Positions 9,151-18,447 of a stretch of DNA of 64,000 nt are shown in pieces (position 1 is the stretch's first letter; each line of letters starts with the position of its first letter). The notes under the pieces were generated by a model, which worked only from the letters and a program-made list of their open reading frames with translations, made no database searches and was not told where the DNA came from. The stretch covers positions 246,118 to 310,117 of the forward strand of contig JAACZV010000002.1 of the NCBI GenBank assembly GCA_009996515.1, written 5' to 3'. The DNA comes from Comamonadaceae bacterium. Its GTDB lineage: Bacteria > Pseudomonadota > Gammaproteobacteria > Burkholderiales > Burkholderiaceae_C. Made by a program: the position numbers and the translations under genes.

Positions 9151-10101
9151 GTGATGGGGTTTCTGATTCGGCGCCTGCTGCAAAGCCTGCTGGTCGTGGC
9201 ATTGATGTCGGCGCTGGTGTTCTTCGGCGTCTTCGTCATCGGCAATCCGGCCGACATCCTCATCGACCCCGAGGCCACGCAGCTGGAGCGCCTGGAGGCC
9301 ATACGCACGCTGGGGCTGGACCAGCCCGTCTGGGTGCAGTACGGCCACTTCGTCGCCAATGCGCTGCAGGGCGAGATGGGGCGCTCCTTCGTCTACAACC
9401 AGCCCGCGCTGGAGCTGATCCTGGAGCGCCTGCCGGCGACGCTGGAGCTGGCGACGACCGCGCTGGCCCTGGCGCTGCTGCTGGGCGTGCCGCTGGGGCT
9501 GTGGGCGGGCGCGAAGCCGCAGTCACTGCCGGGGCGCGCCATACAGACGGGCTCCATCCTGGGCGTGTCCTTCCCCAGCTTCTGGCAGGGCCTGATGCTG
9601 GTGCTGGTGTTCTCGGTGCTGCTGGGCTGGCTGCCGTCCAGCGGGCGCGGCAGCGGGCCGCTGCTGAGCTGGGACCGCTTCAGCCACCTGATCCTGCCGG
9701 CGCTCAACCTGGCGCTGTTCAAGATCTCCATGGTGACGCGGCTGACCGCCAATGCGATGCGCGAGGCGCTGACGATGGACTACATCGACTACGCACGCTC
9801 CAAGGGCATCGCCAGCGCCCGCATCCTGGGCGTGCATGCGCTGAAGAACGTCATGGTGCCGGTGCTCACCGTCACCGGCATGGAGTTCGGCGGCCTGATC
9901 GCGTTCGCCGTCGTCACCGAGACGGTGTTTGCCTGGCCCGGCATGGGCAAGCTCATCGTCGACAGCATCGCCGTGCTGGACCGGCCCGTGATCGTGGCCT
10001 ATCTGATGGTCGTCGTCGTCATCTTCATCACCATCAATCTCGTGGTTGACCTTCTCTACTCCGCGCTCGATCCGCGCGTGCGGCTGGACCAGGCCCGATG
10101 A
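9151..10101 (+). CDS. ABC transporter permease, oligopeptide/dipeptide type (DppB-like)
   Basis: A 316-residue inner-membrane permease with the DppB/OppB architecture: an N-terminal transmembrane helix, a periplasmic loop with PADILIDPEAT, then five further membrane segments. The EAA-type loop that contacts the ATPase is visible near residue 210 (DYIDYARSKGIASARILG). It belongs to the peptide/nickel importer family. It overlaps the next gene by four bases (ATGA), which indicates translational coupling. Confidence 0.9.
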   Translation: MMGFLIRRLLQSLLVVALMSALVFFGVFVIGNPADILIDPEATQLERLEAIRTLGLDQPVWVQYGHFVANALQGEMGRSFVYNQPALELILERLPATLELATTALALALLLGVPLGLWAGAKPQSLPGRAIQTGSILGVSFPSFWQGLMLVLVFSVLLGWLPSSGRGSGPLLSWDRFSHLILPALNLALFKISMVTRLTANAMREALTMDYIDYARSKGIASARILGVHALKNVMVPVLTVTGMEFGGLIAFAVVTETVFAWPGMGKLIVDSIAVLDRPVIVAYLMVVVVIFITINLVVDLLYSALDPRVRLDQAR

Positions 10102-12014
10102 GCGCCGCCTCCAAACCGTTCGCGGAGTTCTGGCGCGAATACGCCCGCAGCCCGGCGGCCGTTGCGGCCTTGGGTGTGCTGCTGCTGCTGCTGCTGGGGG
10201 CGGCCCTCGCGCCCTGGCTGGCGCCGCAGAACCCCTATGACCTGGCCAGCCTGAGGCTGGAGGACAGCCGCACGGCGCCGCTGCAGGCGGCGGCGTCGGG
10301 CGTCCACTACCTGTTCGGCAGCGACGTGCTGGGCCGCGACGTGCTGTCGGCCATCCTCTACGGCCTGCGCATGAGCCTGATGGTGGGCCTGACCGCGGGC
10401 CTGGTGGCCTTCGCCGTCGGCGTCACGGTGGGCCTGTTCAGCGCCTATCGCGGCGGGCGCGTGGACGCGCTGCTGATGCGGCTGGTGGACCTGCAACTGT
10501 CCTTCCCGACGCTGCTGGTCGCGCTGATCCTGCTGGCGGTGCTGGGCAAGGGCCTGGACAAGATCGTGCTGGCGCTGATCATCGTGCAGTGGGCGCCGTT
10601 CGCGCGCACGGCGCGCGCCGCCGCCTTGCCGCAGGTGCACCAGGAGTACATGGACGCCGCCCGCGTGCTGCGGCTGCCGCTGTGGCGCATGCTGCTCAAG
10701 CATCTGCTGCCCAACTGCCTGCCGCCGCTGCTGGTGGTGCTGACCATCCAGGTGGCCAGCGCCATCCTGCTGGAGTCCACGCTGAGCTACCTCGGCATCG
10801 GCCTGCCGGTCAGCGAGCCCTCGCTGGGCCTGCTGATCGCCAACGGCTCGCAGTTCCTGCTCAACGGCGACTACTGGATCAGCCTCTACCCGGGCCTGGC
10901 GCTGCTGCTGCTGGTGGGCAGCCTCAACCTGGTCGGCGACCGGCTGCGCGAGTACTTCAACCCGCGGCTGCGCAAGGGCGTCATGCTGCCGCTGGACGGC
11001 GCGTCGTCCCGCCGGGCGGCGCCCGCACGGCCTGCCAGCGCCGACGAGACGCCGCTGCGTGTCGAGGGCCTGAGCGTCGTGTTCGACACGCCCGCCGGGC
11101 CGCTGCATGCGCTGGACGGCGTCAGCCTGAGCGTGCGCCGCGGCGAGGTGCTGGGCCTGGTCGGCGAATCGGGCTCGGGCAAGTCCATGACCGCGCGCGC
11201 CATCATGGGCATGATCAATGCGCCGGGCCGCGTGACGGCGGGCCAGGTGCTGCTGCAGGGCGAGGACCTGGCCGCGCTCAGCGAGGCCCAGCTGCGCGAG
11301 AAGCGCGGCCGCGACATCGCGCTGATCTTCCAGGACCCGACCACCGCGCTGAACCCGGTGCTGCGCATAGGCAGCCAGATGGTGGAGGCCGTGCGTGCGC
11401 ACCGCCGCGTCAGCGACGCGCAGGCGCAGGAACTGGCCGCGCAGATGCTGGGCCGGGTGGGCATTCCGTCGCCGGTGGAGCGCCTGCAGCAGTATCCGCA
11501 CCAGCTCTCCGGCGGCATGCGCCAGCGTGTCGCGATCGCCATTGCGCTGCTGAACCGGCCCAGCGTGATCCTGGCCGACGAGCCCACCACCGCGCTGGAC
11601 GTGACCATCCAGAGCCAGATCCTCGCGGAGTTCCAGAGCCTGGCCCGCGAGGAGGGCATGGCGGCGGTCTGGGTGACGCATGACCTGGGCGTCGTCGAGG
11701 GCCTGACGCAGAGCGTGGCCGTGATGTACCGGGGGCGCATCGTGGAGCAGGGCCCCACGCACGAGGTGCTGGCCGCACCCGCCCACCCCTACACGCGCGG
11801 GCTGCTGGATTCCCTGCCCGCCGCCAACACGCCGGGCCAGAAGCTCAAGCAGATCCCCGGCATGGTGAGCAGCAAGCCGGGCCTGGATCCGGGCTGCGGC
11901 TTCCGCGAGCGCTGCGCGCGCGCCGATGCGAGCTGTGCGACGCCGGTGCCGGTGGTGCGCCTGGGCGGCGCCGCGGCGCCGCGCTCGGCCCTGTGCCATC
12001 ACCCCTTGATTTGA
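10098..12014 (+). CDS. Fused ABC permease and ATP-binding protein (DppC-DppD fusion)
   Basis: A 638-residue fusion. Residues 1-290 are a DppC-like permease (SDVLGRDVLSAILYGLR, EAA loop with YMDAARVLRLP). Residues about 315-638 are a DppD-like ATPase with Walker A GESGSGKS, signature LSGGMRQR, Walker B VILADEPTTALD and the C-terminal oligopeptide-transporter extension with clustered cysteines (CGFRERCARADASC). A linker rich in Ala, Arg and Pro joins them. Continuity of the frame argues against a sequencing error. Similar fusions are known in this transporter family. Confidence 0.92.
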   Translation: MSAASKPFAEFWREYARSPAAVAALGVLLLLLLGAALAPWLAPQNPYDLASLRLEDSRTAPLQAAASGVHYLFGSDVLGRDVLSAILYGLRMSLMVGLTAGLVAFAVGVTVGLFSAYRGGRVDALLMRLVDLQLSFPTLLVALILLAVLGKGLDKIVLALIIVQWAPFARTARAAALPQVHQEYMDAARVLRLPLWRMLLKHLLPNCLPPLLVVLTIQVASAILLESTLSYLGIGLPVSEPSLGLLIANGSQFLLNGDYWISLYPGLALLLLVGSLNLVGDRLREYFNPRLRKGVMLPLDGASSRRAAPARPASADETPLRVEGLSVVFDTPAGPLHALDGVSLSVRRGEVLGLVGESGSGKSMTARAIMGMINAPGRVTAGQVLLQGEDLAALSEAQLREKRGRDIALIFQDPTTALNPVLRIGSQMVEAVRAHRRVSDAQAQELAAQMLGRVGIPSPVERLQQYPHQLSGGMRQRVAIAIALLNRPSVILADEPTTALDVTIQSQILAEFQSLAREEGMAAVWVTHDLGVVEGLTQSVAVMYRGRIVEQGPTHEVLAAPAHPYTRGLLDSLPAANTPGQKLKQIPGMVSSKPGLDPGCGFRERCARADASCATPVPVVRLGGAAAPRSALCHHPLI

Positions 12015-12022
12015 CCGACTGG

Positions 12023-13048
12023 ATGTCGTCCGTGAACTCTCTCAACACAACGCCGCCGCTGCTGGACGTGCGGCAGGTCGTGCGGCGCTTCAGCCGGCCG
12101 GCGAGCCTGCTGGCGCGCGCGCGCGGCTGGATGGGCGGCAAGGCGGCGCGGGGCCAGGTCGTGCATGCGGTGGACGGCGTGTCGCTGCAGATCCAGCCCG
12201 GCGAGGTCGTCGGCCTGGTCGGCGAGAGCGGCTGCGGCAAGTCCACGCTGGCCCGCCTCATCTGCGGGCTGGATCGGCCGACCGAGGGCAGCATCGTGTG
12301 GCGGGGGCGCAGCGCGCTGGCCGCCGAGGGCGGCCCGGCGCCGGGCGGCGTGCAGATGGTGTTCCAGAACCCGATGGCGTCGCTGAACCCGCGGCTGCGG
12401 GTGCTGGACATCATCGGCGAGGCGCCCGTCGTGCACGGGCTCTGGAGCCGGCAGGAGCAGGCGGGCCGTGTGGCGGCCCTGCTGGACCAGGTGGGCCTGC
12501 AGCCGGATGCGGCGCGGCGCTGGCCGCACGAGTTCTCCGGCGGGCAGCGCCAGCGCATCGGCATCGCCCGGGCCCTGGCCATGGAGCCCGAGCTGCTGCT
12601 GTGCGACGAGCCGGTGGCGGCGCTGGACGTGTCGGTGCAGTCGCAGGTCCTCAACCTCTTCATGGACCTGCGCCGGCAGCTGGGCCTGGCCAGCCTGTTC
12701 ATCAGCCACGACCTGTCCGTGGTGCGCCACGTCAGCGATCGCGTGGTCATCATGTACCTGGGGCGGGTGGTGGAGGCGGGCCCGGTGCACGAGGTCTTCG
12801 AGCGCCCGCAACACCCCTACACCCAGGGCTTGCTGCAGGCCCTGCCGCAGGTGGGCAAGCAGCAGGGCGCCTACACGCCCGTGCTGGGCGAGATCCCGTC
12901 GCCGCTGGCGCCGCCGCCCGGCTGCCATTTCCACCCGCGCTGCCCGCGGGCCATGCCGGTCTGCCGGCAGCAGGTGCCGCAGTGGCGCGACCTGCGGCAG
13001 GGGCATGGCGCCGCCTGCCATCTGCATCAGACGACGGAACTCCAGTGA
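12023..13048 (+). CDS. ABC transporter ATP-binding protein, oligopeptide type (DppF-like)
   Basis: A 341-residue ATPase with Walker A GESGCGKS, signature FSGGQRQRIGIA, Walker B LLLCDEPVAALDVS and the DppF-type C-terminal extension with CHFHPRCPRAMPVC. It completes the importer together with the two preceding genes. The ATG at 12023 lies nine bases after the previous stop; an in-frame ATG at 11993 would overlap the upstream gene and is less likely. Its stop overlaps the GTG start of the binding protein. Confidence 0.9.
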   Translation: MSSVNSLNTTPPLLDVRQVVRRFSRPASLLARARGWMGGKAARGQVVHAVDGVSLQIQPGEVVGLVGESGCGKSTLARLICGLDRPTEGSIVWRGRSALAAEGGPAPGGVQMVFQNPMASLNPRLRVLDIIGEAPVVHGLWSRQEQAGRVAALLDQVGLQPDAARRWPHEFSGGQRQRIGIARALAMEPELLLCDEPVAALDVSVQSQVLNLFMDLRRQLGLASLFISHDLSVVRHVSDRVVIMYLGRVVEAGPVHEVFERPQHPYTQGLLQALPQVGKQQGAYTPVLGEIPSPLAPPPGCHFHPRCPRAMPVCRQQVPQWRDLRQGHGAACHLHQTTELQ

Positions 13049-14655
13049 CGAGAAAGAGACTCTTCAGGTCGGGCCTGGCCCTGCTGTTCGCGCTGTGCGC
13101 CTGGGGCGGCGTCGCCGCGGCGGCTCCCGGCGGTGAGCTGGTCATCGCGACGCGGGCGGAGCCCAACGCCATGGACCCGCAGTTCTCCGCCGTGGGCACC
13201 AACCAGGCCACGGCGATGCAGATGTTCGAGCCCTTGTTCACCCGCGATGCCCAGCTGCGCCTGCAGCCCGCGCTGGCCCTGACGGCCCAACGCGTCAGCC
13301 CGACGCAATGGGAGATCGCGCTGCGGCCCAACGTGAAGTTCCATGACGGCCAGCCCTTCGACGCCGAGGACGTCCGCTTCAGCCTGGCGCGTGCGGCCAA
13401 GGTGCCCAACAGCCCGGCGCCGTTCAAGGCGCGCGTGGCCAACATCAGCCAGGTCGAGGTGCTGGGGCCGCTGCGGGTGCGGGTGACGACGCGCAAGCCC
13501 GACCCCCAGGCCCTGGTCAACATCTCCACCGTGATGATGGTCAGCAGCAAGCTGGGCGCCAAGCTGGAGACGCAGCAGTTCAACGCCGGCGCCGCCGCCA
13601 TCGGCACCGGGCCTTACCGCTTCGTGCGCTGGGTGCCGGCGGATCGCCTGGAGCTGCGGCGCTTCGAGCAGTACTGGGGCGACAAGCCCGCCTTCGAGCG
13701 CGTCACGGTGCGCTACATGACGGCGGACGCCGCGCGTCTGGCGGCGCTGGAGTCGGGCACCGTCGACCTCATCGACGCCGTGCCGGTGTTCGACCTCGAG
13801 TCCTTGCGGCGCAAGGCCCGCTTCGAGCTCTGGCAGGCGCCGACGGTGACGCTGATCTACCTGGGCATGGAGCTGGAGCGCAACGTCAACCCCTCCGTCA
13901 CCGACCTGCAGGGGCGGCCCCTGGGGGTCAATCCCTTCAAGGACGTGCGCGTGCGCCGCGCCATCTCGATGGCCATCAACCGCGAGCAGCTGGTCGGCAA
14001 ACTGCTGGGCGGCATGGGAACGCCGGCCAACCAGATCGTCCCCAGGGGCACGCCGGGCTTCAACAGCGCGATGCCGCCGGAACGCTTCGATCTGGCCCAG
14101 GCCCGGGCCTTGCTGGCCGAAGCCGGCTATCCGCACGGCTTCCGCCTGACCCTACATGCGCCCAACAACCGCTATCCCAACGACGCCCTGGTGGCGCAGG
14201 GGCTGGCCATACAGCTGGCCAAGCTAGGCATACAGATGCAGCTCGATACCGTGCCCAAGAATGTCTTCCTGCCGCGCGCCAGCAAGCGCGAGTACGGCTT
14301 CTACCTTTACGGCTTCGGGGCGGCCACCGGCGAGGCCTTGCACGTGATGCGCTCGCTGCTGGCGACGCCGGACGCCAAGCGCGGCTGGGGCGCCAACAAC
14401 CGCGGGCATTACAGCAACCCGAGGGTGGACCGGCTGCTGGAGCAGGCCACCGCGAGCGAGCATGGGCCGGCCCTGGACGCCCTGGTCGAAGAGGCGGCCG
14501 CGGTGGCGTTTGCCGACCTCGCCGTCATCCCGCTCTACCACCAGGTGGCGAGCTGGGCCGGCCGGCCGGGCCTGAGCTTCACGGCACGCCGCGACGAGCG
14601 CACGCTGGCCCAGAACGTCGGCCTGGCCGCCGGCCGCGAGGAGAACCGCCCATGA
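13045..14655 (+). CDS. ABC transporter substrate-binding protein, family 5 (peptide/nickel type)
   Basis: A 536-residue periplasmic binding protein. The start is a GTG overlapping the preceding stop (GTGA). It gives a signal peptide with basic TRKRLFR, a hydrophobic core and cleavage near AAAAPGG. The mature part has the SBP family 5 pattern (VIATRAEPNAMDPQ, NVKFHDGQPFDAEDVRFSL, GTGPYRF, VRRAISMAINRE). Family 5 proteins bind peptides, opines, glutathione or nickel chelates, and the ligand here is not determined. It sits directly between the transporter ATPase and a hydrolase. Confidence 0.9.
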   Translation: MTRKRLFRSGLALLFALCAWGGVAAAAPGGELVIATRAEPNAMDPQFSAVGTNQATAMQMFEPLFTRDAQLRLQPALALTAQRVSPTQWEIALRPNVKFHDGQPFDAEDVRFSLARAAKVPNSPAPFKARVANISQVEVLGPLRVRVTTRKPDPQALVNISTVMMVSSKLGAKLETQQFNAGAAAIGTGPYRFVRWVPADRLELRRFEQYWGDKPAFERVTVRYMTADAARLAALESGTVDLIDAVPVFDLESLRRKARFELWQAPTVTLIYLGMELERNVNPSVTDLQGRPLGVNPFKDVRVRRAISMAINREQLVGKLLGGMGTPANQIVPRGTPGFNSAMPPERFDLAQARALLAEAGYPHGFRLTLHAPNNRYPNDALVAQGLAIQLAKLGIQMQLDTVPKNVFLPRASKREYGFYLYGFGAATGEALHVMRSLLATPDAKRGWGANNRGHYSNPRVDRLLEQATASEHGPALDALVEEAAAVAFADLAVIPLYHQVASWAGRPGLSFTARRDERTLAQNVGLAAGREENRP

Positions 14656-16571
14656 GTGCCCGACCCCTGCCCGCGGCGCTGCACCACGGCCCCTATCAGG
14701 TCGACATGGCGGCCCATATGGTTCCGATGCGGGACGGGATCCGGCTGGCCACCGACGTCTACCGGCCCGTCCGGGACGACGCGCCCCTGGCGCAGCCGCT
14801 GCCGGTGCTGCTGGAGCGCACGCCCTACAGCCGGCGCGGCAGCAACGAGGCGGACCGCAGCCTGGCCCACCCCGAGGGCCACAGCAAGCCGGAGATCGCG
14901 CGCTACTTCGCCAGCCATGGCTATGTGGTCGTGCTGCAGGACTGCCGCGGGCGCTATGGCTCCGAAGGAGTGTTCCGCAAATACCTCGACGAGGCGGAGG
15001 ACGGCGCGGACACGCTAGCCTGGCTGCGCGCGCAGCCCTTCTGCGACGGCCGCATCGCGACCTGGGGGCTGTCCTACTGCGCCCACACGCAGACGGCCCT
15101 GGGCGCCCTGAATCCGCCGGGGCTGGCCGCGCAGTGGATAGATTCCGGCGGCTTCGCCAGCGCCTTCCATGCCGGCATCCGGCAGGGCGGCGCCTTCGAG
15201 CTCAAGCAGGCCACCTGGGCGCTCAAGCATGCGCGGCTGAGTCCGCTCACGCAGGCCGACCCCGCGCGAGCCGCCGCGCTGGCGGCGGTGGACATCCACG
15301 ATTGGCTCAGGCGCCTGCCCTGGTCGCCGGGGCATTCACCCGTGGCGGCCGCGCCGGAGTACGAGGCCTATCTGTTCGAGCAATGGCGGCGCGGCTGCTT
15401 CGATGACTACTGGCGCATCCCCGCGCTGTGGGCCGCTGGCCACTACGACGGCTATGCCGACGTGCCCAGCGTGCACATGTCCAGCTGGTACGACCCCTAT
15501 GCCAGCACGGCCATCACCAACTACCTGGGGTTGAGCGCGGTCAAGCGCTGCAAGCCGGCCCTGATCATGGGGCCCTGGGTGCACGGGCGACGCTCGCAGA
15601 CTTACTCGGGCGACGTCGACTTCGGGCCCCAGTCCACGCTGGACGGCAATCTGGCCGCGGACTATCTGTCGCTCAGGCGGGCCTGGTTCGATCACGTGCT
15701 GGGCCGTGTCGGGCCCGATGGCGAGGCGAGCGCAAACCCCTTGGAGGGGCGGCAGGTGTCGATCTTCATCATGGGCGGCGGCAGCGGCCGCAAGCTGCCC
15801 TCGGGGCGCCTGGACCATGGCGGGCGCTGGCACTTTGCCGATGTCTGGCCCCTGCCGGGCAGCGAGATAAGGGAGCTGTACCTGCAGCCGGATGGCGGGC
15901 TGAGCGCGGAGCTGCCGACCGTCGAGGCCGCGTCGCTGTCCTACGATTACGATCCGCGCCAACCCGTGCCGTCCATGGGCGGCACCATCACCTCGGCCGC
16001 TCCGGTCATGGTGGGGGGAGGATTCGACCAGCGCGACGACGCGCGCTTCTTCGGCTGCGAGGGCACAGGCCATGACTTGTCAGAGCGTCCCGACGTGTTG
16101 AGCTTCGTCAGCGCGCCGCTGGCCGCGCCCGTGGACCTCGCCGGCGACGTCGCCGTCACGCTGTTCGTCTCGTCGGACGCGCCGGACACCGACTTCACGG
16201 TGAAGCTGGTCGACGTCTATCCGCCCAGCCCCGACTACCCCGACGGCTTTGCGCTGAACATCACCGACGGCATCCTGCGCATGCGCTACCGCGACAGCTG
16301 GGAGCAGCCCAGCCTGATGGAGCCGGGGCAGGTCTACGAGGCCAGGATCCAGCCCTTTCCCAGCGCCAACCGGTTCGCGGCGGGGCACCGCATCCGCATC
16401 GACATCTCCAGCAGCAACTTCCCGCACTTCGACCCCAACCCCAACACGGGCGAGCCGGAGGGCGACTGGAAGGAGTGCCGGGTCGCGCGCAACACGCTGC
16501 ACCTGGGGGCGCGGACACCCTCCCGTGTGAGCCTGCGCGTCCTCAATGTCGAAGCGGCACCGCAAGCCTGA
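14652..16571 (+). CDS. CocE/NonD-family hydrolase (X-Pro dipeptidyl-peptidase superfamily)
   Basis: A 639-residue alpha/beta hydrolase of the CocE/NonD family. It has the N-terminal MRDGIRLATDVYRP pattern, the oxyanion region YVVVLQDCRGRYGSEG and a nucleophile elbow ATWGLSYCAHTQ with Ser as the expected nucleophile. A C-terminal jelly-roll domain of X-Pro peptidase type follows (about residues 480-635, PVDLAGDVAVTLFV). No signal peptide is visible, so it should act in the cytoplasm on material imported by the upstream ABC transporter. It overlaps the binding-protein gene by four bases. Members hydrolyse esters, amides or X-Pro peptides. Confidence 0.88.
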   Translation: MSARPLPAALHHGPYQVDMAAHMVPMRDGIRLATDVYRPVRDDAPLAQPLPVLLERTPYSRRGSNEADRSLAHPEGHSKPEIARYFASHGYVVVLQDCRGRYGSEGVFRKYLDEAEDGADTLAWLRAQPFCDGRIATWGLSYCAHTQTALGALNPPGLAAQWIDSGGFASAFHAGIRQGGAFELKQATWALKHARLSPLTQADPARAAALAAVDIHDWLRRLPWSPGHSPVAAAPEYEAYLFEQWRRGCFDDYWRIPALWAAGHYDGYADVPSVHMSSWYDPYASTAITNYLGLSAVKRCKPALIMGPWVHGRRSQTYSGDVDFGPQSTLDGNLAADYLSLRRAWFDHVLGRVGPDGEASANPLEGRQVSIFIMGGGSGRKLPSGRLDHGGRWHFADVWPLPGSEIRELYLQPDGGLSAELPTVEAASLSYDYDPRQPVPSMGGTITSAAPVMVGGGFDQRDDARFFGCEGTGHDLSERPDVLSFVSAPLAAPVDLAGDVAVTLFVSSDAPDTDFTVKLVDVYPPSPDYPDGFALNITDGILRMRYRDSWEQPSLMEPGQVYEARIQPFPSANRFAAGHRIRIDISSSNFPHFDPNPNTGEPEGDWKECRVARNTLHLGARTPSRVSLRVLNVEAAPQA

Positions 16572-16577
16572 TCGGCC

Positions 16578-17495
16578 ATGAAGCTCGAGAATCTCCGTGG
16601 CCTGAAGTGCTTCCGCGAGATCATGGCGTTGGGCTCGATGACCGAGGCCGCGCGCTCGCTGGGCATGAGCCAGCCGGGCATGAGCCGGCTGCTGGCCGCG
16701 CTGGAGGCGGAGCTGGGCTTCAAGCTCTTCGACCGCGTCAACGGGCGCTTGCAGCCCAACAGCCGGGCGCAGGCGCTCTACGAGGAAGTGGACATCGCGC
16801 TGCAGGGCATGGAGCGCATCGGCGCCCTGGCGGAGGATCTGCAGAAGCTCAGCGCCGGGCATCTGCGCATCGTCGCGCCGCCGACCTTCGCCGAAGGCGC
16901 GCTGGTGCCGGTGCTGGCCGACTTCCAGCGCCTGCATCCGCAGCTGCGGATCTCGGTGCTGGCGCATCTGCGGCCCACCGCCATGCACATGCTGGCCGCG
17001 CGGGCGGCCGACTGCGGCATCGGCAAGCTGCCCTGCGAGCACCCGGACATCCGGGTCCGGGGCTTGCTGCAGACCCGCGTCACCTGCGTGCTGCCGCCGG
17101 GCCACCCCTTGCTGGCCAAGCCCAGCCTGACGCCGCGCGACCTGGCAGACGAGCCGCTGATCCTGATCGGCCACAGCAGCACCACGCGCTCACGCCTGCT
17201 CGACGTGTTTCGCCGGCACCGGGTCATGCCGCAGGCCCGCAGCGAGACGAACAACACCTCGGTGGCCTGTGCGATGGCCGAGGCCGGCGTCGGCATTGCG
17301 CTGGTGGATGAGCTGCTGGCCCGCAACCGGCGCCCCGACGCCGCGGGCTTCATGCGGCCCCTGGTGCCGGAGCTGAGCACCGAGTTCGGCTTCCTGACGG
17401 CGCGCAATGCGCGCGAGGACCGAACCGTGGAGGCCTTCTTCGCCTTCTACAAGTCGCGGCTGCATCCGGCCGAGGCGATGCCGGCGGAGCACTGA
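16578..17495 (+). CDS. LysR-family transcriptional regulator
   Basis: A 305-residue LysR-type regulator with an N-terminal helix-turn-helix (about residues 2-62, SMTEAARSLGMSQPGMSRLL) and a periplasmic-binding-like effector domain. It begins six bases after the hydrolase stop on the same strand, so it is likely the last gene of the receptor-transporter-hydrolase operon. It may respond to the imported compound; target and ligand are inferred. Confidence 0.9.
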   Translation: MKLENLRGLKCFREIMALGSMTEAARSLGMSQPGMSRLLAALEAELGFKLFDRVNGRLQPNSRAQALYEEVDIALQGMERIGALAEDLQKLSAGHLRIVAPPTFAEGALVPVLADFQRLHPQLRISVLAHLRPTAMHMLAARAADCGIGKLPCEHPDIRVRGLLQTRVTCVLPPGHPLLAKPSLTPRDLADEPLILIGHSSTTRSRLLDVFRRHRVMPQARSETNNTSVACAMAEAGVGIALVDELLARNRRPDAAGFMRPLVPELSTEFGFLTARNAREDRTVEAFFAFYKSRLHPAEAMPAEH

Positions 17496-17520
17496 TCCGC
17501 CGCCGGCGGCCGGGCGTCGA

Positions 17521-18321
17521 TCAGGCGGCCGCCCGCGCGACCAGGCCTTCGCTGACAAACACGCAGTCGCCGTGCTCGAACACGCGCACCTCGCCGGGCG
17601 CAAAGGCTGCCCAAGCTTCGCCGTGGGTCAGCGGCTCGGTGGAGACCAGGGCCATGCGGTCGGCCGGGTTGTTGACGGTGGCGAGGTCCACGCTGAGGTC
17701 GCCGTCGCGCAACGACACATGGCCGAAGGGCGGGCGCCGCTGCAGCCAGTGCAGCCTGGTGGACGCATGGGCCAGCATCGCGCGGCCGTCGGTCAGCAGC
17801 AGGTTGAAGCGGCCATGCTCGGCGATCTCGTGCAGCCAGGGCGTCAGCGTCTCGGCCAGCTCCTGCCAGTCGGGCAGGCGCGTGCCGAAGCGCTGCTGCA
17901 GCCGCTGCATCAACCAGCAGAAGGCGCGTTCGCTGTCGGTCTGGCCGGCCGGCGTGAAGCTGCCGTCCAGGGGCGGATGGAAGTCCTTCAGGTCGCCGTT
18001 GTGGGCGAAGACCCAGGTGCGGCCGGCCCATTCGCGCCGGAAGGGGTGGCAGTTCTCCACGGCGCGGGCGCCCTGGGTGGCTTTGCGGATGTGTGCCAGG
18101 ATGTTGCGCGCCCGCACCGGGTGGCGGCCCAGGTGGCGGGCCAGCGCGGATTCGGCGGCCGGGCTGTCCTCGACGCTGACCTCGCAGCGCTCGCCCGAGT
18201 GGAAGGCCACGCCCCAGCCGTCGACATGGTCTGCGGTGCGCCCGCCGCGTGCGGCGAAGCCGCTCAGCGAGAAGGTGGCGGCGGCCGGCTGGCGGCTGTT
18301 GAGGGCGAAAAGCTCACACAT
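17521..18321 (-). CDS. Class II glutamine amidotransferase (YafJ-like)
   Basis: A 266-residue protein starting MCELFALNS, where Cys2 is the N-terminal nucleophile exposed after removal of Met. That is the reason for choosing the ATG at 18321 over the longer frame. Further class II amidotransferase features are DGWGVAF and VFAHNGDLKDF. It lacks a synthetase domain, as in the YafJ/GATase_4 family, whose physiological substrate is poorly known. It converges with the LysR gene upstream. Confidence 0.88.
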   Translation of the reverse strand: MCELFALNSRQPAAATFSLSGFAARGGRTADHVDGWGVAFHSGERCEVSVEDSPAAESALARHLGRHPVRARNILAHIRKATQGARAVENCHPFRREWAGRTWVFAHNGDLKDFHPPLDGSFTPAGQTDSERAFCWLMQRLQQRFGTRLPDWQELAETLTPWLHEIAEHGRFNLLLTDGRAMLAHASTRLHWLQRRPPFGHVSLRDGDLSVDLATVNNPADRMALVSTEPLTHGEAWAAFAPGEVRVFEHGDCVFVSEGLVARAAA

Positions 18322-18447
18322 CGGACGAGGGGCGCAGGCTGTCGGTAGAGATGGCAACGCTGCAAGTCTGGTGCTGGATGACAGAAATACCAACAAAGCT
18401 TTTGTCATGAGCTCATGCGCCGCGAACCAGTTCACGGCCGACGGGGC

